NCBI GenBank assembly: GCA_029339195.1
Contig: JAPTJF010000085.1
Location: forward strand, 1-64,000
DNA length: 64,000 nucleotides
DNA from: Micractinium sp. NFX-FRZ
Lineage: Eukaryota; Chlorophyta; Trebouxiophyceae; Chlorellales; Chlorellaceae
Reading direction: 5' to 3'
Position 1 is the first letter of the stretch; every line of letters begins with the position of its first letter. This document shows positions 59,912 through 64,000 of this stretch, one piece after another. The notes below the pieces were generated by a model. It searched no databases and was not told where the DNA came from. It saw only the letters and a program-made list of their open reading frames with translations. Made by a program: the position numbers and the translations under genes.

Positions 59912-60849
59912 ATGCACCGGCTGCTGCTGAGGCTTCTCGAATAATTCCCACAGCGTTTTTATTACTTTATGAAGAGCTCCAACGCAGCGGTAAGCAGCAG
60001 GGTGCAGAGCACGCTGATCACGAGGGGGTGCCTTCAGCACTTCTTGTGAAGTAACTTGAAGTGGAGTGGCTCCTGGCCAGCTCAACTCGACTTGTTGAAT
60101 GTAGCTTGCCTGGCAGCGCGCCTAAATTCTGCAAGCTGTGGATTCCTGAGTGACCGCCACAGGACCAACGGAAGAAGCAGACGCCAGCGGCACTGGTCCA
60201 GCCCAAGTGCACATGTACAGTTGCAAGTGCACAGTTGCTGCTGCCTGAGTCTGCTTTTGTGAGGTCAGCCGAGGAAAATGTGCACTCAGTGGTGCAGGGA
60301 CCATACTGCAAATCAAGCAAGGGTGGCTTGCTTGCATGTTGTGTTGCTAACTGCAACGTGGTGCTAATATACACCAGGCAGATTGACCGAGTATGATGGC
60401 CACTTGTTTTCGGGGAGGACGTGGGTGCCAGGGGTGCGGGTGCAAACACAGCATGATGATCCGGATGACAAAAAACCTAGTAGACACGCTAGTGCTGCGC
60501 GGTTAACATGAGCTTACATTGTACGAATTGGGCAGAGGCACTAGGCAAATGCGAATGTGCAGAATTGTTTGGGAGAGCAGGCATGCACCATTTACTTTCA
60601 CAATTGGTGATGATCACTGGGGGCAGCATGTATGCAGCGCTGGCATTCCGGCAGTCGCCGTGCCAAGAACAAGAATAGCTTTGAATCATGAGGAGCTAGT
60701 TGCAGATGTTGGTCGAGGGTTGGACAGTCACCACGACTAGGAGTTATCCGTTTTGCAAAAGAAGTACCCCCAACTTTGCAGCATAGCTTGTGCTGTTCAT
60801 AATCTGGGGGGCGGAGCGCGCAGGCCTTCGCCAGCACTGGACGCCGACG
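59912..60849. other. BTB promoter and 3' region of the helical-repeat gene
   Basis: About 940 bases, AT-richer than average. TGTAA on the minus strand at 60514-60518 may end the transcript of the next gene. No frame here has coding character. Confidence 0.45.
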
Positions 60850-62744
60850 TCACTGCCACTTTAAGATATTGTTATAAATGAAGTCCTCGTCGTCACTGCT
60901 GTCACCCCACGCCATCTCAGCTTCACGCTCCTTCTCCGCACAATGCTGGCCTGCCAGACCATGGTCCCTGCAAGAGGAGGGACAGTCAGGGCAGGGACTG
61001 AACAGTGAGAACAGCGGTGAACAATACTTGCATCCAGCTGTTGACAGTTTGTGCGCATCAACACAAGGCAGTTTGCAAGATGCCCTGGCTTTGAACTTCA
61101 CACAGGCTTCCCCTTACTTCTCAATGCCCTCCAAGGTGGTCAGCAGCTCCTGCAACTGCCTGGCTGACAGCGCCTCCCTCATCAATGATTCCACAACCGC
61201 CCGCTTGGCCAGCAGGAGCGCCATTGGCAGCAGCGATGCTACAGCATGCATACCAGGAGGGGAGGCCAGGTCCACACAGCCAGCCACCAGTTCTGCCCCT
61301 GTACGGACGACCAGGCAGCAGGCAGCCTCTGCAGCAGCTGGATGCTCCCCGTCCTCCAGAAATTTGTCCACCAGAGACAACAGGCGGCGCTGCCCTGTGG
61401 GATCTGCCCTCAGGCCGCGGGCCACGGCGCTGCTGAACACAGCTGCCTGCATGCAGCAATAGAGTGTCACCCTGGTGGTGAGATCCATGCTCAGCAGTGC
61501 ACGCCACTCCTGCGCCGAGGCTGCCCGTCCGGGCCAGGCTGCGGCTGCCTGCCTGCCAAGCTGCCAGGCGCCAGGGGTGTACAGCTGCTGCAGCCAAGGC
61601 GCCGACGTGGGCTGGCAAACGCTCTTGACGATCGCAGCTGGCAGTGCACGCAGTAGCAGCGGCTCTGCAGCTGCCACTAGCTGCTCATCCAGCGGCCTGC
61701 CAAGGCGCATCCAGTGGAGCAGCACGCCAGGCACAGCACGAGGTGGCATTGCGGGGAGCGCCGAAAGCAGGGCGCGCCTCATTTCCGACTGCGCAAAGGG
61801 GGGCAGCTGCCAGCCGCCACTGGTGAATGCGCGAAGCGTCGCCACAATTTCGCCCCAGCTCATGCGGTGTGCCGTGCGCTCCAGCGCTGAGGTTGCCACT
61901 GCCGCCAAGTCTGGATCCACGAGCTGCCCACCCAGCAGGCTCCATGCCAGAAGTGTGTTGGCCACCTCTGATGGGCTGGCTGCTGGAAGCAGGCGCACCA
62001 GAGACTGACGCAGGGCTGCCGCCAGCCGCAGGTCACCAGGGGTGTCACGTGGCAGGTCCTGCTGCCCTCTGCCGAGGGAGAGGAGGGTCTCCAGGGCAGC
62101 AGCCACCTCGGAAGGCTGCATGGCCGGCAGCGCCCCAGCCATGCTTCGCCTGACTTCTTCCCCCAGCTCCTGCTCCCGCTCCTGCGCCTGGGCGAGTCTC
62201 GTCTCGAGCTGCTGGCGTGCGGCAGGCAGCCAGGCGCTCAGGTCGCTGCCAGCGGCCTGCTGCTCAGGCGCAGGCTCTTGCTCGTGGTTGGTGGTGGAGC
62301 CGCCAGATCTGCTTGCCTGCAGTAGAAAAGGAAGACAGGGTGCGGGTTTTAGAAAACGCTTACTGAAGAGGGCAGAGAAATACGATTACAGTGCAGCTGC
62401 TGGGTGTTGCATCGCCCCCACAAGCAGGGTTGGCACTGTTGCCCCCGAGGCACCGCCGGCGGCGGGCGCAGCGTACCTGCGCAGGCCGGAGCCCTGCAAC
62501 CCATCGCAGCCTGCTCTGGCCTGCTCCCGAGCCATGGGTGCGGGCAGAGCTGTGTCGAGGGTGCGAGAGCTGCTGGGGGCCGCCCAGGACCTGCTGAGCA
62601 GGGGAGCAGGCAGCACGGCATCTTGGTGACCAGCGCCAGCTGTTGCTGCTTGCTGCCTTCCTCGCGTCTCAACCACGACCAAGCACTTGCCTGGGCGGCA
62701 GGGTTCGCTCCCAAAGAGGCGACTGCCGAGAGTGCCGCGAGCAT
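60850..62744 (-). CDS. Putative helical-repeat (OPR/FAST-like) organellar protein
   Basis: Three exons (62691-62744, 61118-62316, 60850-60967) join in phase to give 456 residues. The first join uses a GC-AG intron with the ideal GC donor CAG/GCAAGT. The N-terminus (MLAALSAVASLGANPAAQ) is short and Ala/Ser-rich, compatible with organelle targeting. The body is Leu/Ala-rich and entirely helical, with repeated units such as MQPSEVAAALETLLSLG, ASPSEVANTLLAWSLLG, MSWGEIVATLRAF and MPPRAVPGVLLHWMRLG, spaced about 40-55 residues apart. This pattern resembles the octotricopeptide and FAST/RAP class of organellar RNA-binding proteins common in green algae, but I see no RAP domain. The tail is acidic (WGDSSDDEDFIYNN). 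Function is tentative. Confidence 0.65.
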
Positions 62745-63690
62745 TTATGCCAGATCACGCGCGTGCGGGCGGGCGTGCGTGAAATGGAACGCGGTAGAGT
62801 GAGCAAGCTTGGCGAGAGGGAGGCGAGGGGGCACCCTACCCGAGTAACTTGCGGCGTGCGTGCTGTGAAGCAGCCACTCCCAAGTCTGTGCCTTCTTGGA
62901 TTTGCCTCCAGCTTTCGGAACCCTCTTAGGATGCGAGCCAAAGGTCAGGACACATGAGGCAGCCTGGCTTGGGCCCTGCTTGGGGCGCCCAAGCACGGGG
63001 AACGTTTGCCTGGCTGCCACAGGTGGCAGCGCCCTTGCCTTCTGCGTCCCTGCCTTCTGCCAGATACACAAGCAGCAGGCTCGGTAGCCCAGAGTCAACT
63101 GCAGAAGATCAGGGAGCGCATTGCATTGCATCCTCGTGGGATTCCGGCTTGGCTGCCTGCTGGGGCCGCTCCCCACAGCAGCCAGCGGGCCGAACTCTGG
63201 GAAGCTCTGTGCCGAGCTCCGTGCACACGTGCTGTTACCCTTCGCCTCCCGCATGGCCTCTGCCGTGATGTGTGCACAACACTGTGTGCACAGTGGACTC
63301 TCCCTCCCCATCACAACTCAAAGGCAACGCCAAGCCCAGTGATCTGGTCCTTGCTTGCAGCCGAGTATTCTTCATTTACAATAGAATTGAGGAATGCCAT
63401 ATAGCAGGCCTGGCACGCAGTTGCTGCTGCTGCTGCCGCTGCATCTGCTTCTGCAGTCAACACTGGTGTTGTTGCTGGCGCCAGAGTATCTTTGCTTGCT
63501 GCTACAACATGCAGCTTGCCCTACACGTCTACACTGTTGCCCTTCATGAGCGCATCCACCACTTTTCTGTTCAGACCGGTGAAGCAGAAGCCCAGCAGCT
63601 TCTCGCGTGTATGTGCGTCCAACTCTGCGCCAGCGTTCAACATGAAACCCACAATACGTCCAGCTGTACAAAAAAAAAAAACAATTAAAT
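62745..63690. other. Region with no firm gene; candidate last exon of the ankyrin gene inside
   Basis: From 62745 to about 63350 I see no supported gene; it should hold the promoter of the helical-repeat gene. On the minus strand, 63528-63668 reads GFMLNAGAELDAHTREKLLG and on to KVVDALMKGNSVDV then TAG, preceded by a T-rich acceptor. It looks like another ankyrin-type exon, but its frame does not match the exon at 63692. TGTAA follows at 63376-63380 on the minus strand, about 150 bases past that TAG. Confidence 0.4.
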
Positions 63691-63691
63691 C

Positions 63692-64000
63692 CTACTCCTC
63701 CAGGCTGGGGTCCTCTTGGTTGCGAAGGTTGTTTGCCCGGTCCAGCCAGCCTGCAGCCAGCTGCAGCGGCGTGCGCCCCGCGCTGTCAACTGCTGCAAGG
63801 TCTGCTCCTGCATTCAGCAGCCGCCGAACACCGTAGGACTTCTGTCTGAACAGTTCTGACTTTTCTACCTTGATTTCCCCAAAGAAGGAGCCGCACCACT
63901 CATAATCCAATGCCTCAAGGTAGTCCGCCGCAGCATGCAGTGCTGTCTGGCCATCTACATCCCGGGCATTGACGTCTGCTCCAGCCTTGAGCAGTTCCCT
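63692..64000 (-). CDS. Ankyrin-repeat protein, C-terminal part (continues beyond the window)
   Basis: The frame is open from the window edge. It holds two ankyrin units, RELLKAGADVNARDVDGQTA with LHAAADYLEA, and RRLLNAGADLAAVDSAGRTP with LQLAAGWL. They are separated by a 30-residue insert (YEWCGSFFGEIKVEKSELF). If not spliced further it ends NQEDPSLEE at the TAG at 63692. Ankyrin repeats mediate protein-protein contacts; the rest of the protein, and so its function, lies outside the window. A run of 12 T just downstream and a further ankyrin-like segment at 63528-63668 suggest the annotated end may be wrong. Confidence 0.8.
   Translation of the reverse strand, partial: RELLKAGADVNARDVDGQTALHAAADYLEALDYEWCGSFFGEIKVEKSELFRQKSYGVRRLLNAGADLAAVDSAGRTPLQLAAGWLDRANNLRNQEDPSLEE

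Noticed and set aside
63006..63404. 132-codon plus-strand frame upstream of the helical-repeat gene
   Set aside because: Some stretches look protein-like, but there is no recognisable domain or splice support, and the minus strand offers equally long frames.

Overview
This is a window of nuclear DNA from a green alga. The best fit is a GC-rich, intron-dense trebouxiophyte of the Chlorella/Micractinium/Auxenochlorella type. The clues are chloroplast-targeted enzymes encoded in the nucleus (glutamate-1-semialdehyde aminomutase, an HCF173 homologue, a VTE6 homologue), many short GT-AG introns ending in TGCAG, long Ser-Pro wall-type linkers, a REJ-domain surface protein, and TGTAA motifs downstream of several stop codons. 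There is no bacterial organisation, no rRNA, tRNA or CRISPR array, and no recognisable transposon.

Layout. 0.5-2.7 kb (-): VTE6 (DUF92). 3.4-12.1 kb (+): a roughly 24-exon surface protein with Cys-rich, Pro-rich, REJ and GPS-like regions and a single C-terminal membrane helix. 13.6-17.6 kb (-): glutamate-1-semialdehyde 2,1-aminomutase. 18.1-24.0 kb (-): HCF173. 24.5-26.5 kb (-): ITP pyrophosphatase. 27.4-31.9 kb and 33.9-39.5 kb (-): two PP2C phosphatases of the PPM1G type, separated by a small tail-anchored protein (32.4-33.3 kb). 40.1-49.5 kb (+): secreted GH35 beta-galactosidase. 49.6-50.5 kb (+): chloroplast DnaJ-type zinc-finger protein. 51.2-54.1 kb (-): Ala/Pro/Ser-rich protein of unknown function. 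54.4-58.5 kb (-): membrane-anchored GH27 alpha-galactosidase. 59.0-59.9 kb (-): BTB protein. 60.8-62.7 kb (-): putative helical-repeat protein. 63.7-64.0 kb (-): C-terminal part of an ankyrin-repeat protein that runs out of the window.

Functional themes. Three genes in the first 24 kb serve the plastid: tetrapyrrole synthesis, phytol salvage for tocopherol and phylloquinone, and D1 translation. The two galactosidases lie within 5 kb of each other and could act together on galactan or galactolipid-type substrates outside the cell. The PP2C pair shows a tandem duplication with a near-identical tract that points to gene conversion.

The most unusual signal is structural. Many introns carry an imperfect copy of the edge of a neighbouring exon, splice site included, usually 80-120 bp from the original. 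I find these in at least six of the genes. Some copies are in frame next to a usable splice site and could be alternative exons or acceptors. Exon limits given here come from reading splice motifs and protein-family conservation by eye. Gene ends are generally firmer than internal exon joins.
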